Assembly: GCF_900167935.1 (NCBI RefSeq)
Contig: NZ_FUYL01000005.1
Location: 240,871-304,870 of the forward strand
DNA from: Maribacter arcticus
GTDB lineage: Bacteria > Bacteroidota > Bacteroidia > Flavobacteriales > Flavobacteriaceae
Reading direction: 5' to 3'
Length of the DNA: 64,000 nucleotides
The translations under genes were made by a program, and so were the position numbers. Positions 43,287 to 52,928 of this stretch are shown here, piece after piece; within the stretch, counting starts at the first letter, position 1, and each line of letters begins with the position of its first letter. The notes below the pieces were generated by a model, which was not told the origin of the DNA, ran no database searches, and worked only from the letters and a program-made list of their open reading frames with translations.

Positions 43287-44519
43287 TCACCTCTTGCCTA
43301 TCTCCATCAGAGTTTTGGCTATTAGTTTTTTGGAATCTGCACTAACGTAAGAATCCTTAGCATAAACTTTCCATTCGGCTATTACAGTTTTTACTTCTTC
43401 AATAATAGTTTTAGGGTTTTTAACCCCAAAGGTATTCGCCAATTCCAACAAATGTTGCTGCCCAGGGGATTTACTCTCCCCTGCTATCATAGTGCTATGC
43501 ATGCCGTGCGATGAATTTGAAAAGGTAAGGTCATAGGCCGGCGCCAATTTCCATGCTCCAATAGCATTCATAAGAAAGGAAATATTCTTGCTATGGTCGT
43601 CCCGGTTATGACTATACACATTAAATGCCGCCAGCCTAAGTATTTTTGAATATGCCGCAACATGATTTTCTAAACGAAAGGCACAGTCCATTACATTACC
43701 ATAGTCTAGATTGCTGTAACGAAAATTATCATTTAGCAGTCCGCTCGCAGAATGTAAGTGCAAACGGTCATTGTGAATTCTATCAAATCTTTTAGTTGCA
43801 AAATAGGTTTTCCCTGATGGCCCCTCGAACAATTTGCATTCCGACATTTCAATACCCACAGCTAAAGCCATTTTATAATAAGCGTATTCTATTTGTGCAA
43901 TATCCGGTAAGTCGGTTGATGATGGGAATTTGATAATCCAATGTTCATAACCTTCAGGCAGTTCTGACGTGCCATGAATGAGATGATTGGTTTCCTTATG
44001 GTAGCCCACTAAAATTTTAGGTCTTGCTCCACCGGAAGACCCTCCAAGATTATATAGTTCTTCTATTACATCAGAAGGTGTACCGGCCAACACCTTATTC
44101 ATCTCTTTAGAAATTTCGTCCAATTCTAAAAGGATATCGGCTTGAACATCGGAGCTTAGATTTGGTTTATAGGTCAATGCGCCCATACCGCTAGAACCTA
44201 CATAGGCCAGACGATTTAAGGGTGTTATCTGATTTAGCGATATTCCTTTTGATGACAATGTTCTATCTAATAACAACCTGCCCCAACCATCTGGGAGTGA
44301 ATCGCTGAATACGCCAAAGAGCCCATCAAAAATTGAGGTTTCAGGAGTTAGAATAGCGTCTGTAGGTTTCAGTTTAAAAGGAGAAATATCTAAACCGCTA
44401 TTTATGAAATCAGTATCGTACTTAAAAAAAATAGTTCCATTATCGATTACCATTTGTCCAACAGGAATGGAAGTATCGGTAAAGCGAAGGTAAACATCTA
44501 GTTGTTCAATTGGTTCCAT
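43287..44519 (-). CDS. hipA: HipA-type toxin kinase
   Basis: 410 residues, full length. The N-subdomain has DGLFGVFSDSLPDGWGRLL (65-83). The nucleotide-binding loop GGSSGGARPK is at 159-168, the catalytic region NRDDHSKN at 305-312 (D308 as base) and the metal-binding APAYD at 326-330. HipA kinases phosphorylate glutamyl-tRNA synthetase or other targets and cause growth arrest. The start codon overlaps the stop of the antitoxin gene by one base (TGATG). It lies next to the integrase at the right end of the element, a usual place for a stabilising module. Confidence 0.94.
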   Translation of the reverse strand: MEPIEQLDVYLRFTDTSIPVGQMVIDNGTIFFKYDTDFINSGLDISPFKLKPTDAILTPETSIFDGLFGVFSDSLPDGWGRLLLDRTLSSKGISLNQITPLNRLAYVGSSGMGALTYKPNLSSDVQADILLELDEISKEMNKVLAGTPSDVIEELYNLGGSSGGARPKILVGYHKETNHLIHGTSELPEGYEHWIIKFPSSTDLPDIAQIEYAYYKMALAVGIEMSECKLFEGPSGKTYFATKRFDRIHNDRLHLHSASGLLNDNFRYSNLDYGNVMDCAFRLENHVAAYSKILRLAAFNVYSHNRDDHSKNISFLMNAIGAWKLAPAYDLTFSNSSHGMHSTMIAGESKSPGQQHLLELANTFGVKNPKTIIEEVKTVIAEWKVYAKDSYVSADSKKLIAKTLMEIGKR

Positions 44520-44809
44520 CAGCTTTTCCTTTTTGAATCGAATAATTTCTCAATATGTTTAAGGTTTTCATCTGGCTTTAGTATACTTTCAAAATCAGAT
44601 AACCGACCTAGAACAAAAACAAGTTTCAAAAGTGATTCCAAAGAAACTTGCCCTTTGGTTTCAAACCGTTTTAAGCTACCTAGTGATACTCCCGAACGTT
44701 CCGCTAGTTCTGTTTGGGAGAGTCCCCTTTGTTTACGAAGCTTTCTGTGTTTGTGCGCAATTTCTATACGGATGTCTCTTGGAAGTTTGTCAACACTATA
44801 CTTATTCAT
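44519..44809 (-). CDS. hipB: HipB-type HTH antitoxin
   Basis: 96 residues with a Cro/XRE helix-turn-helix (residues ~22-75: LRKQRGLSQTELAERSGVSL and SLKRFETKGQVSLESL) and a charged C-terminal tail. It should bind HipA and repress the operon. The operator with two identical palindromes lies immediately upstream. Translational coupling to hipA is suggested by the TGATG overlap. Confidence 0.93.
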   Translation of the reverse strand: MNKYSVDKLPRDIRIEIAHKHRKLRKQRGLSQTELAERSGVSLGSLKRFETKGQVSLESLLKLVFVLGRLSDFESILKPDENLKHIEKLFDSKRKS

Positions 44810-44822
44810 GATAGAGATAATA

Positions 44823-44875
44823 TATTAGCTAATAATATGCTAAAGTACCAAAAATAGATAACATATTAGCTAATA
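44823..44875. promoter_or_regulatory. hipBA operator: two TATTAGCTAATA palindromes
   Basis: A perfect 12-bp palindrome occurs at 44823-44834 and again at 44864-44875, centre distance 41 bp (about four helical turns). Both precede the antitoxin ATG at 44809 on the minus strand. Fits cooperative autorepression by HipB/HipA. Confidence 0.75.
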
Positions 44876-44891
44876 ATTATATTTATTGTAT

Positions 44892-46103
44892 TTACCATAG
44901 TAATACTTCAACCGCTTCATCCAATACTTCTACACCAAATTCACGAACATAGGCTTTAGTAGTCAGGACACTTTGATGTCCCAATGTCTCTCCGATTACG
45001 TCAATACTAATCCCTTTTTCGCGCAGGCACATTGCAAAGCTATGACGTGCAACGTAACTTGTCACATTTTTTGAAATTCCTGCTTTTTCAGCTAGGATTT
45101 TAAGAGCTTTATTGTATTGTCCCAAAATCTTTTGCTTGCGATTTTCAATTTGCATCGGAGTCAAAACATCATGCAGTAAAATTGGAAAGACATAGTTGGT
45201 GTCCCTCCTATTCTTATCGTAATAATTTAAAACCTCTCTAACCGGCGGAATAATCTTTAGGGAAAAATTGCCCTGTGTTTTAGCCCTAGCGTAGGTAACA
45301 CGTTGATTGGTTATATCTGACCATCTAAGACGCATCATATCCGCAAAATTCATACCTCGGGTATAAAAGCTGAATAGAAAGTAATTTTTAGCATTGATGT
45401 ACTGGATATCTCCTTCACAATCTACATTTTTGAACAACTCTATTTCTGCCATCGTTAGGGCATGCTTAATCCGTTTACCTCGAAGCTTCGATATCTTGTA
45501 TTTATGAAAAGGGTAGAGGTTCTGTTTTATCAAATCTCTACGTATCGCTAAATTAAAGATGGTACGAAGGCTCCTCATACGAACTGCTATACCGCCGTTG
45601 GAGCCGCCCCTGCTTCTTAAGAATACCTCGTACTTATCCAGAAAGGTCACATTGATTTCACGCATGTGTAAAACTGGTTTTTTATAAAACCGTTTTAGAG
45701 AACGAATGGTATCACGGTTATTACGTGCATAACCCGTTCTTCCTGAAATAATCAAATCTTTAACAAAAGATTCCCAAAATCCGAACAGGTCTATTTTGCT
45801 TCTTTTAGAACCAAATCGGAAGCGTCTTTCAAATTCATTTAAGGTAAAATCAATATCATCTATTTCGAATTCCGATATAATATTCCGGGCCTTTATTTTT
45901 ATGGTGTCCAAAAGGCGATTGTTCTGCATCGCATTCGGATGTCTTGTCTTAAAACAATGCTCCTTATTGTCCCATCCCTCTTTTTTTACCAATAGCCCAG
46001 TAGCGATGATCTTTTTCTGACGGTCTTTTAGGACTTGTAAGATGATGGAATGCTCCCCGTCCAAGTTTGTTTTAGTCTTCAGTTTTAGTTTGATACTTAC
46101 CAT
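44892..46103 (-). CDS. Tyrosine recombinase (integrase) of the tRNA-Asn element
   Basis: About 403 residues from the ATG at 46103 (MVSIKLKLKTKTN, an arm-binding-domain start). The 47 codons before it in frame are hydrophobic and outside the family. The order is arm-binding domain (1-75), SAM-like core-binding domain (~110-205) and catalytic domain with YTRGMNFADMMRL, ARHSFAMCLREKG (H-x-x-R region), LGHQSVLTTKAYV and the Tyr nucleophile in KAYVREFG. It should cut at the 43-bp repeat in tRNA-Asn. It lies 150 bp from attR and reads away from it, with the paired GGTGAAAC sites between. Confidence 0.94.
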   Translation of the reverse strand: MVSIKLKLKTKTNLDGEHSIILQVLKDRQKKIIATGLLVKKEGWDNKEHCFKTRHPNAMQNNRLLDTIKIKARNIISEFEIDDIDFTLNEFERRFRFGSKRSKIDLFGFWESFVKDLIISGRTGYARNNRDTIRSLKRFYKKPVLHMREINVTFLDKYEVFLRSRGGSNGGIAVRMRSLRTIFNLAIRRDLIKQNLYPFHKYKISKLRGKRIKHALTMAEIELFKNVDCEGDIQYINAKNYFLFSFYTRGMNFADMMRLRWSDITNQRVTYARAKTQGNFSLKIIPPVREVLNYYDKNRRDTNYVFPILLHDVLTPMQIENRKQKILGQYNKALKILAEKAGISKNVTSYVARHSFAMCLREKGISIDVIGETLGHQSVLTTKAYVREFGVEVLDEAVEVLLW

Positions 46104-46119
46104 TATTTTGCTTTTAAGG

Positions 46120-46138
46120 GGTGAAACATAGGTGAAAC
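46120..46138 (+). repeat. Right pair of GGTGAAAC sites (probable integrase arm sites)
   Basis: GGTGAAAC at 46120-46127 and 46131-46138, 11-bp period, same orientation and spacing as at 21472-21490. They lie just upstream of the integrase ATG, so integrase binding could also regulate its own gene. Confidence 0.6.
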
Positions 46139-46253
46139 AAATGGCACTTTTTGTGCAAACGCATGAAAACAAGTAAAAACAAAAAACCAGTGAAAACAAG
46201 GGTTTCGAGAGATTGAAGAGAAATGAAAACGAATGAAAAGACAAATAATCGCG

Positions 46254-46296
46254 CTGTTAATCAGAGGGTCCTTGGTTCGAGCCCAAGAGGGGGAGC
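46254..46296 (+). repeat. Right attachment repeat (attR)
   Basis: Perfect 43-bp copy of 21378-21420 (3' half of tRNA-Asn). It is followed by chromosomal sequence beginning with a tRNA-type terminator. The rest of 46139-46253 is A-rich with several TGAAAAC repeats and no gene. Confidence 0.95.
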
Positions 46297-46304
46297 AAAA
46301 AGCG

Positions 46305-46335
46305 AAAACCTTATCAGAAATGATAAGGTTTTTTT
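46305..46335 (+). terminator. Original tRNA-Asn terminator, now stranded at attR
   Basis: AAAACCTTATCA, loop GAAA, TGATAAGGTTTTTTT. It sits about 10 bp after the repeat, exactly where the tRNA terminator would be in the empty site. Confidence 0.8.
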
Positions 46336-46430
46336 GTTTTCTGTGATTTAGGTATTGCCTAATTTTTTTCTAAAACCAAGATGCCTCTCCCATTCCTTAT
46401 TCCTAGTTTTGCAGTATTAAAATTTAAACT

Positions 46431-48068
46431 ATGATTTCAGTTGATAATTTAGCTGTAGAATTTAGCGGAACCACCTTATTTAGTGACGTATCTTTTGTAA
46501 TTAACCCTACCGATAAGATTGCACTTATGGGCAAGAACGGTGCGGGTAAGTCTACTATGATGAAAATTATTGCAGGGGAACAAAATGCAAATCGCGGTAG
46601 TGTAAGGGTGCCAAAAGATGCCATAATCGCGTACTTACCGCAGCATTTATTGACAGAGGATAATTGTACCGTTTTCGAGGAAGCCGCCAAGGCTTTCAAG
46701 CATGTTTTTGAAATGCGTGATGAAATGGCACGGCTAAATAAAGAATTGGAAACTAGAACAGATTATGAGAGCGATGCTTATATGGGCATTATTGAGAAGG
46801 TATCTGATCTTGGCGAAAAATTTTATTCGTTAGAAGATGTAAATTATGACGCGGAGGTTGAAAAGGCATTAAAGGGCCTTGGTTTTAAACAAGAAGATTT
46901 TACAAGGCAAACTAAAGAATTTAGCGGTGGATGGCGTATGCGAATTGAACTTGCTAAAATTCTGCTACAAAAACCAGATCTAATTTTATTAGATGAGCCT
47001 ACCAATCATATAGATATTGAATCTGTGATTTGGTTAGAAGATTTTCTGCTTAATAAAGCCAATGCTGTAATGGTGATTTCACATGATAGGGCATTTATAG
47101 ACAATATTACCAACAGGACTATTGAAGTAACCATGGGTCGTATCTACGATTACAAGGCTAATTATACCCACTATCTGCAATTACGAGAAGATCGCAGGTC
47201 TCATCAGATTAAAGCTTATCAAGAACAGCAAAAATTTATTGCTGATAATATGACCTTTATTGAACGGTTCAAGGGAACGTACTCCAAGACAAATCAAGTA
47301 ACGTCTCGTGAGCGAATGTTAGAAAAATTGGTAATCATTGAAATTGATGAAATAGATACATCATCTTTAAAATTGAGTTTTCCGCCAGCACCACGTTCAG
47401 GTGATTATCCTGTAACGGTTAAAGATGTTTCCAAATCTTATGGAGAACAAGTGGTATTCAAAAATGCGAATATGTCTATTGCAAGGGGTGAAAAAGTATC
47501 CTTTGTTGGTAGAAATGGTGAAGGAAAATCTACCATGATCAAAGCTATTTTAGGTGAGATTGAAGTAGAAGGTACATGCCAATTGGGTCATAATGCAAAA
47601 GTTGGATATTTTGCCCAGAATCAAGCTTCATTATTAGATCCTGAATTGACCATTTTTCAAACAGTAGATGAGGTAGCCTTTGGGGATGTTCGCAATCAAA
47701 TAAAGAATATTTTGGGAAGGTTTATGTTCAGCGGTGATGATATAGATAAAAAAGTAAGTATGCTATCCGGTGGAGAAAAAACCCGTTTGGCGATGGTTAA
47801 ATTATTATTGGAACCTGTAAACCTTTTAATTCTAGATGAGCCTACCAATCATTTAGATTTAAAATCAAAAGATGTCTTAAAAGAAGCACTATCCACTTTT
47901 GACGGTACGTTGATTTTGGTTTCCCATGATCGTGATTTTTTACAAGGCCTTTCTGAAAAGGTATTTGAATTTAAAGACCAAAGGGTAATAGAGCATTTTG
48001 AAACTATTGATGCCTTTTTAGAACGCAATAGAATTAAAAGTATATCAGAAATCAATCTGATGAAATAA
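46431..48068 (+). CDS. ABC-F family ATPase
   Basis: 545 residues with two ABC cassettes and no membrane part. Cassette 1: Walker A GKNGAGKST (about residues 34-42), signature SGGWRMR, Walker B LILLDEPTNHID. A charged linker with SHQIKAYQEQQKFI joins the two. Cassette 2: GRNGEGKST, LSGGEKTRLAM, LLILDEPTNHLD. ABC-F proteins bind the ribosomal E site and relieve stalling (EttA/YbiT/Uup group), and some give antibiotic protection. This one has the plain housekeeping form closest by eye to YbiT. It is the first chromosomal gene beyond the element. Confidence 0.94.
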   Translation: MISVDNLAVEFSGTTLFSDVSFVINPTDKIALMGKNGAGKSTMMKIIAGEQNANRGSVRVPKDAIIAYLPQHLLTEDNCTVFEEAAKAFKHVFEMRDEMARLNKELETRTDYESDAYMGIIEKVSDLGEKFYSLEDVNYDAEVEKALKGLGFKQEDFTRQTKEFSGGWRMRIELAKILLQKPDLILLDEPTNHIDIESVIWLEDFLLNKANAVMVISHDRAFIDNITNRTIEVTMGRIYDYKANYTHYLQLREDRRSHQIKAYQEQQKFIADNMTFIERFKGTYSKTNQVTSRERMLEKLVIIEIDEIDTSSLKLSFPPAPRSGDYPVTVKDVSKSYGEQVVFKNANMSIARGEKVSFVGRNGEGKSTMIKAILGEIEVEGTCQLGHNAKVGYFAQNQASLLDPELTIFQTVDEVAFGDVRNQIKNILGRFMFSGDDIDKKVSMLSGGEKTRLAMVKLLLEPVNLLILDEPTNHLDLKSKDVLKEALSTFDGTLILVSHDRDFLQGLSEKVFEFKDQRVIEHFETIDAFLERNRIKSISEINLMK

Positions 48069-48419
48069 TAGCACCCAATCAAATACCCCCCCCCCCTTAA
48101 TACATAAAACCAACTATGTCATTTCATAGGTTTGCTCATTAGCTGCGTAATTGCTGATCCAAGAAGTGTTTAAAACTGGTTTCTGCGTATAGAGGTGATT
48201 TCCTAAAGCCTATTGTGATGAAGTTCTAAGGAATAATACTCGACTTCTTTTTCAATAAATTTGTATTATTCATTTTTATTCGGTCTTTGGTACTCAATAC
48301 TATTAAACAATACCTTTGAGAAGTTAGGATTAGAATAACTGCTCGACAAATAAAATTCTATAAGTAAAATTTGAGAAGCCGGTTTCAATTATTTCAATTT
48401 TAATTTTTATTTTCAAAAC
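48069..48419. other. Intergenic region with an 11-base C run
   Basis: No gene. A homopolymer of about 11 C residues lies at 48086-48096, 18 bp after the ABC-F stop, striking in such an AT-rich genome. The rest is AT-rich sequence before the lipoprotein gene. Confidence 0.5.
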
Positions 48420-49226
48420 ATGAAGAAACATTTTATAATAGTAACTGTTATTTTGTTAATAGCCGTAGGATGTAAAGACTTTCAAAAGGATGATAAAAAT
48501 GCATCGCAAATCGAAAAATCTGCTCAAGAATTAAGTAATGAGAATACCCAATCTATAGTAAATGAGGCAATTAAAGCTCATGGTGGAACTCTCTATGATT
48601 CTGCGCATTATCAATTTGTCTTTCGAGATAAGCTATACTCTTTTGAAAATAAAAACGGATTTACATATAAGGTAAGTTCAAAGGATAGTTTGGGTAATCA
48701 AATTGAAGATTTTTTACAAGATGGAAAGCTTGCCAGAACTGTAAATAATGAGCTGGTAGAACTATCGAAAAAGGATATTGCTAAATATAGTGAGGCTTTA
48801 AACTCAGTTATTTATTTTGCCACATTACCGCACAAACTAAATGATAAAGCCGTACAAAAGGAAGCCATAGGCGAAACGATTATTAAAGGGGAAGATTATG
48901 ATGTAGTTAAGGTCACTTTTGGTAAAGTAGGTGGTGGTAAAGACTACGATGATGTTTTTATGTACTGGATAAATAAAAAATCGCATTACATAAATTATTT
49001 AGCATACAGCTATAGTGTTAATGAAGGCGGAGTACGATTTAGGAGTGCCTATAACCCAAGAACGATTGATGGTATTCGTTTTCAAGATTACATTAATTGG
49101 GAAGCACCAGTTGGTACCCCACTAAAAGAATTGCCAGCTATGTTTGAAAAAGGACAATTGAAAGAACTTTCTAGAATTGAGACGAAGGATATTCAGAATT
49201 TGAATGCCAGCGAAGTGGTGGAGTAG
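48420..49226 (+). CDS. DUF6503-type lipoprotein
   Basis: 268 residues. A lipoprotein signal (IAVGC, Cys ~18) is followed by an outer-membrane lipoprotein-sorting-like domain. Marks are AIKAHGGTLYDSAHYQFVFR, the DGKLARTVNNEL segment, GEDYDVVKVTFGKVGGGKDYDD and RFRSAYNPRTIDGIRF. The fold resembles the LolA/LolB-like sheet seen in many Bacteroidota envelope proteins. Function is unknown. It is monocistronic, in the same direction as the mutase operon that follows. Confidence 0.8.
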   Translation: MKKHFIIVTVILLIAVGCKDFQKDDKNASQIEKSAQELSNENTQSIVNEAIKAHGGTLYDSAHYQFVFRDKLYSFENKNGFTYKVSSKDSLGNQIEDFLQDGKLARTVNNELVELSKKDIAKYSEALNSVIYFATLPHKLNDKAVQKEAIGETIIKGEDYDVVKVTFGKVGGGKDYDDVFMYWINKKSHYINYLAYSYSVNEGGVRFRSAYNPRTIDGIRFQDYINWEAPVGTPLKELPAMFEKGQLKELSRIETKDIQNLNASEVVE

Positions 49227-49231
49227 GCATT

Positions 49232-49264
49232 TTTGTAGAACACAATTTACTTATCGTATCTTTG
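49232..49264 (+). promoter_or_regulatory. Promoter of the methylmalonyl-CoA mutase operon
   Basis: TTTG at 49232-49235, 21 bases, TATCTTTG at 49257-49264: a near-ideal TTTG / TAnnTTTG promoter. The predicted leader before the ATG at 49333 is about 62 nt. Confidence 0.7.
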
Positions 49265-49332
49265 ATAAGCGCTGTTTGAGGTTTTCAAATACGTATTATT
49301 AAAACTTGTTTTTTAATTTAACTCCGTCTTAT

Positions 49333-50706
49333 ATGAAGGGTGAAACCTTATTCGAAAATTTTAGGGAGGTTTCTGCAAAAGAGTGGAAACAAAAAATTCA
49401 ATACGATTTAAAAGGTAAGGATTATAATGAGGAAGTTGTTTGGGATTCTCCAGAAGGAATTAAAATAAAACCTTTTTACCACGCTGACGATATAGAGAAT
49501 CTTAAAGTAGAATCGTTGCCATCAACCCCTTGGAGAATAGGCCAATCCATTTACGCAGGTAATGCAATTATGGCCAATGAAAAAGCTCATAAGTTAATTA
49601 AGAAAGGTGCTGAGGTTTTACATTTTGTAATTGCTACAGAAACAATTGATGTTGTAAAGCTTTTGAACAATATTGATTTAAATACAACAGGTGTTTCTTT
49701 CGATATGCAATTTATGTCCAAAAATTTCATTGAGAAGATTGTTGAACTAGTTTCAAATTCTAATAATGTTTATTTTCAAACTGATCCTATTGGCCATCTA
49801 GCTAGGTCTGGTAATTGGTACGATTCTTTGACTTCAGATTTCGCGGTTTTTAACGAATTAATAGATATAAATGTTAAAAATCTAGTAAGCGTAGATCTTA
49901 CGCTTTATGATAATGCCGGGGCAGATATTTCTCAACAATTGGCATACGCACTAGCACATGCCAATGAGTATTTAAACGTATTGCATGAGAATGGAAACCT
50001 GCAAAAGCTAAAGAGTATAGAATTCAAAGTTTCAGTTGGGGGCAATTATTTTTTTGAGATAGCAAAGTTGAAGGCGTTACGAAAACTTTGGAAAGTTCTT
50101 ATTGAGGTATATGAGATTTCTCCTCGTTGTCATATATCAACAATACCATCAAATCGAAACAAAACCATATTTGATTTTAATGTAAATATGCTAAGAACGA
50201 CAACGGAGTGTATGTCTGCTGTTCTTGGAGGTTCTGATACCGTTTATAATTTACCTTATGATTCCATTTATAAAAAGGATAATGATTTCGCAAATCGCAT
50301 TGCCTTAAATCAATTAGTGTTGATGAAAGAGGAAAGCTATTTTGATAAGGTCGAAAACCCTGCAGAGGGCAGTTACTATATTGAAACCATAACAAATCAA
50401 TTAGCAGAAAAGGCTTTGATTCTTTTTAAGTCTATTGAAAAAGAAGGTGGCTTTCTTAAACAATTAAAAAATCATTCCATACAGAATAAAATAGCTGATA
50501 GTGCGAAAAAACAACAAGAAAAGTTTAATGATAAAAAGGCGGTTTTGGTAGGGACAAATGCTTATCAAAATGATAGTGATAGCATGGGTGGGGAGTTGGA
50601 GATTTATCCATTTCTTAAGAAGAAACCTAGAAAAACATTAATTACGCCTATAATCGAAAAGCGATTAGCAGAAGAATTGGAGCAAAACCGGTTATCACAT
50701 GAGTAG
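49333..50706 (+). CDS. mutA: Methylmalonyl-CoA mutase small subunit
   Basis: About 457 residues from the ATG at 49333 (a TTG nine codons earlier is an alternative). It is the catalytically inactive partner. It has the mutase TIM-barrel pattern ([54 protein letters not shown] and [21 protein letters not shown], in pieces) but ends without the cobalamin-binding domain. With the large subunit it interconverts methylmalonyl-CoA and succinyl-CoA in propionate metabolism. Its end overlaps the large-subunit start by 8 bp. Confidence 0.94.
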   Translation: MKGETLFENFREVSAKEWKQKIQYDLKGKDYNEEVVWDSPEGIKIKPFYHADDIENLKVESLPSTPWRIGQSIYAGNAIMANEKAHKLIKKGAEVLHFVIATETIDVVKLLNNIDLNTTGVSFDMQFMSKNFIEKIVELVSNSNNVYFQTDPIGHLARSGNWYDSLTSDFAVFNELIDINVKNLVSVDLTLYDNAGADISQQLAYALAHANEYLNVLHENGNLQKLKSIEFKVSVGGNYFFEIAKLKALRKLWKVLIEVYEISPRCHISTIPSNRNKTIFDFNVNMLRTTTECMSAVLGGSDTVYNLPYDSIYKKDNDFANRIALNQLVLMKEESYFDKVENPAEGSYYIETITNQLAEKALILFKSIEKEGGFLKQLKNHSIQNKIADSAKKQQEKFNDKKAVLVGTNAYQNDSDSMGGELEIYPFLKKKPRKTLITPIIEKRLAEELEQNRLSHE

Positions 50707-52855
50707 AAAGAACTTGCAACATATTAGTTTAAAGAACTCAGATAATCATACCGCTATAATTGGTGAGACAAACCAATCGAATACGGTTTATGAAACAGCG
50801 GAAACTATTGCTATAAAAAAAAGATATTCTGCAGATGATGTAGCCCAAATGGAGCACCTTAACTTTGCAGCGGGTATGCCCCCTTTTCTTCGGGGTCCTT
50901 ATGCTACCATGTATGTGCAACGCCCTTGGACCATACGTCAATATGCGGGGTTTTCAACCGCTACCGAGAGTAATGCATTTTACAGGAAAAACTTAAAAGC
51001 CGGTCAAAAAGGATTATCAGTTGCCTTCGATTTACCTACACATAGAGGTTATGACAGTGACCATGAACGTGTTGTTGGTGATGTTGGTAAAGCAGGTGTG
51101 GCAATTGATACCGTCGAGGATATGAAAATTCTGTTCGAGGGTATTCCACTAAATGAAATGTCGGTTTCTATGACCATGAACGGGGCGGTTTTGCCTATCA
51201 TGGCCTTTTATATCGTTGCCGCCGAAGAACAGGGTGTTTCGTTAGAACAATTGTCGGGTACGATACAGAACGATATACTTAAAGAGTTTATGGTTCGCAA
51301 CACGTACATCTATCCGCCAAAACCATCTATGCAGCTGGTTGCCGACATATTCAAATATACGAGCATGTATATGCCTAAATACAATAGTATTAGTATTTCT
51401 GGGTATCATATGCATGAAGCTGGGGCACCAGCGCATTTAGAGCTGGCATATACCTTGTCTGATGGATTGGAGTATATTAGAACAGGAATAGAAGCAGGAT
51501 TGAAAATTGATGATTTTGCTCCTCGACTTTCATTTTTCTGGGGAATTGGCATGAATCATTTTATGGAAATTGCCAAAATGCGAGCTGCGAGAATGTTATG
51601 GGCCAAAGTGGTAAATAAATTCGACCCCAAGAGTGAAAAATCATTAATGCTTAGAACACACTGTCAAACGAGTGGTTGGAGTCTTACTGAACAGGACCCG
51701 TTCAACAATGTAGCGCGAACTACCATAGAGGCTTCTGCGGCAGTTTTCGGCGGAACACAAAGCTTACACACCAATGCTTTAGATGAGGCGATAGCATTGC
51801 CTACCGATTTCTCTGCGCGTATTGCAAGGGAAACCCAATTGTATCTACAGCACGAAACCAATATTACCAAAACAGTGGATCCCTGGGCAGGCAGTTATTA
51901 TGTAGAGAAATTAACGCATGATTTGGCGCATAAAGCGTGGGAATTAATGGAGGAGGTCGAAAACCTTGGTGGAATGACCAAAGCAATTGAAACCGGAATT
52001 CCGAAAACACGTATAGAAGAAGCTGCAGCAAGAAAGCAAGCGCGTATTGACAGTCTTCAAGATGTAATTGTTGGGGTTAATAAATATCAATTGTCAGCGG
52101 AAGATGAACTTCAAATATTGGAGGTTGATAATAAAGAAGTACGCAGACAGCAATTACAACGATTAAAAGAGATAAAAACAAAACGTAATACTACTAAAGT
52201 AGAGGCATGCTTAAATGCCATTTCAAAGGCGGCAACAAATAAATTGGCTGGTAGCGATTCGGAAGAAAATTTATTAGCTTTAGCGGTAGCTGCGGCTCGA
52301 GAAAGAGCAACTTTGGGAGAGATAAGTAGTGCTTTAGAAAAGGCGTATGGCAGACATAAAGCAATCATTAATACATTTACTGGTGTGTATTCAAGGGAGA
52401 TTAAAGAAGACGGAAGTTTTAAAAAAGCGCAAGAGTTAGCGGATCGTTTTGCCGAGCAAGATGGCAGAAGACCTCGTATTATGGTTGCAAAAATGGGTCA
52501 AGATGGCCATGATCGTGGGGCAAAGGTTGTGGCTACTGGGTATGCCGATTTAGGTTTTGATGTAGATATTGGACCTCTTTTTCAAACACCAAAAGAAACA
52601 GCAAAACAAGCTGTTGAGAACGATGTGCATATTTTAGGAATTTCTTCTCTGGCCGGGGGGCATAAAACTTTGGTGCCAGAAGTTATCAAAGAATTGAAAA
52701 ACTACGGCCGTGAAGATATTATGGTTATTGTTGGTGGAGTAGTGCCGAAACAAGATTATGCATTTTTGAAGGATGCTGGTGCAACTGCAGTATTCGGACC
52801 AGGAACTAAAATTAGTGATGCGGCCATTCAGATATTAGAATTACTTTTGGAATAA
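50699..52855 (+). CDS. mutB: Methylmalonyl-CoA mutase large (catalytic) subunit
   Basis: 718 residues, normal length. The barrel has [76 protein letters not shown] and [11 protein letters not shown]. The C-terminal B12-binding domain has the His-on motif DGHDRG (near residue 600) and [13 protein letters not shown], then the GG-loop IVGGVVP. Enzyme: adenosylcobalamin-dependent isomerisation of (R)-methylmalonyl-CoA to succinyl-CoA. The operon ends with a strong bidirectional terminator. Confidence 0.97.
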   Translation: MSRKNLQHISLKNSDNHTAIIGETNQSNTVYETAETIAIKKRYSADDVAQMEHLNFAAGMPPFLRGPYATMYVQRPWTIRQYAGFSTATESNAFYRKNLKAGQKGLSVAFDLPTHRGYDSDHERVVGDVGKAGVAIDTVEDMKILFEGIPLNEMSVSMTMNGAVLPIMAFYIVAAEEQGVSLEQLSGTIQNDILKEFMVRNTYIYPPKPSMQLVADIFKYTSMYMPKYNSISISGYHMHEAGAPAHLELAYTLSDGLEYIRTGIEAGLKIDDFAPRLSFFWGIGMNHFMEIAKMRAARMLWAKVVNKFDPKSEKSLMLRTHCQTSGWSLTEQDPFNNVARTTIEASAAVFGGTQSLHTNALDEAIALPTDFSARIARETQLYLQHETNITKTVDPWAGSYYVEKLTHDLAHKAWELMEEVENLGGMTKAIETGIPKTRIEEAAARKQARIDSLQDVIVGVNKYQLSAEDELQILEVDNKEVRRQQLQRLKEIKTKRNTTKVEACLNAISKAATNKLAGSDSEENLLALAVAAARERATLGEISSALEKAYGRHKAIINTFTGVYSREIKEDGSFKKAQELADRFAEQDGRRPRIMVAKMGQDGHDRGAKVVATGYADLGFDVDIGPLFQTPKETAKQAVENDVHILGISSLAGGHKTLVPEVIKELKNYGREDIMVIVGGVVPKQDYAFLKDAGATAVFGPGTKISDAAIQILELLLE

Positions 52856-52877
52856 GACTTTAAAAGGCTTAAAATAA

Positions 52878-52913
52878 AAAAGGCCGAACAAGTAATTTGT
52901 TCGGCCTTTTTTA
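52878..52913. terminator. Bidirectional terminator between mutB and the MFS gene
   Basis: AAAAAGGCCGAACAA, short loop, TTGTTCGGCCTTTTTT. The stem is perfect with A-run before and T-run after, so it serves both converging genes. Confidence 0.9.
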
Positions 52914-52928
52914 TAGTTAAAAGATGCA

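Larger units (their letters stand above)
21421..46296. mobile_element. Integrative mobile element in tRNA-Asn (~24.9 kb)
   Basis: Bounded by the 43-bp direct repeat, with a tyrosine integrase gene reading inward from the right end. The left ~3.5 kb carries a membrane protein, an HTH protein, an initiator-like protein, a DnaC-like ATPase and a BfmA-like mobilisation protein. The rest is cargo (polysaccharide enzymes, envelope proteins, two LytS/LytTR systems, HipBA). No relaxase or type IV secretion gene is seen, so it would need helper functions or is decayed. IS30, IS4 and gene remnants show long residence. Confidence 0.9.
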
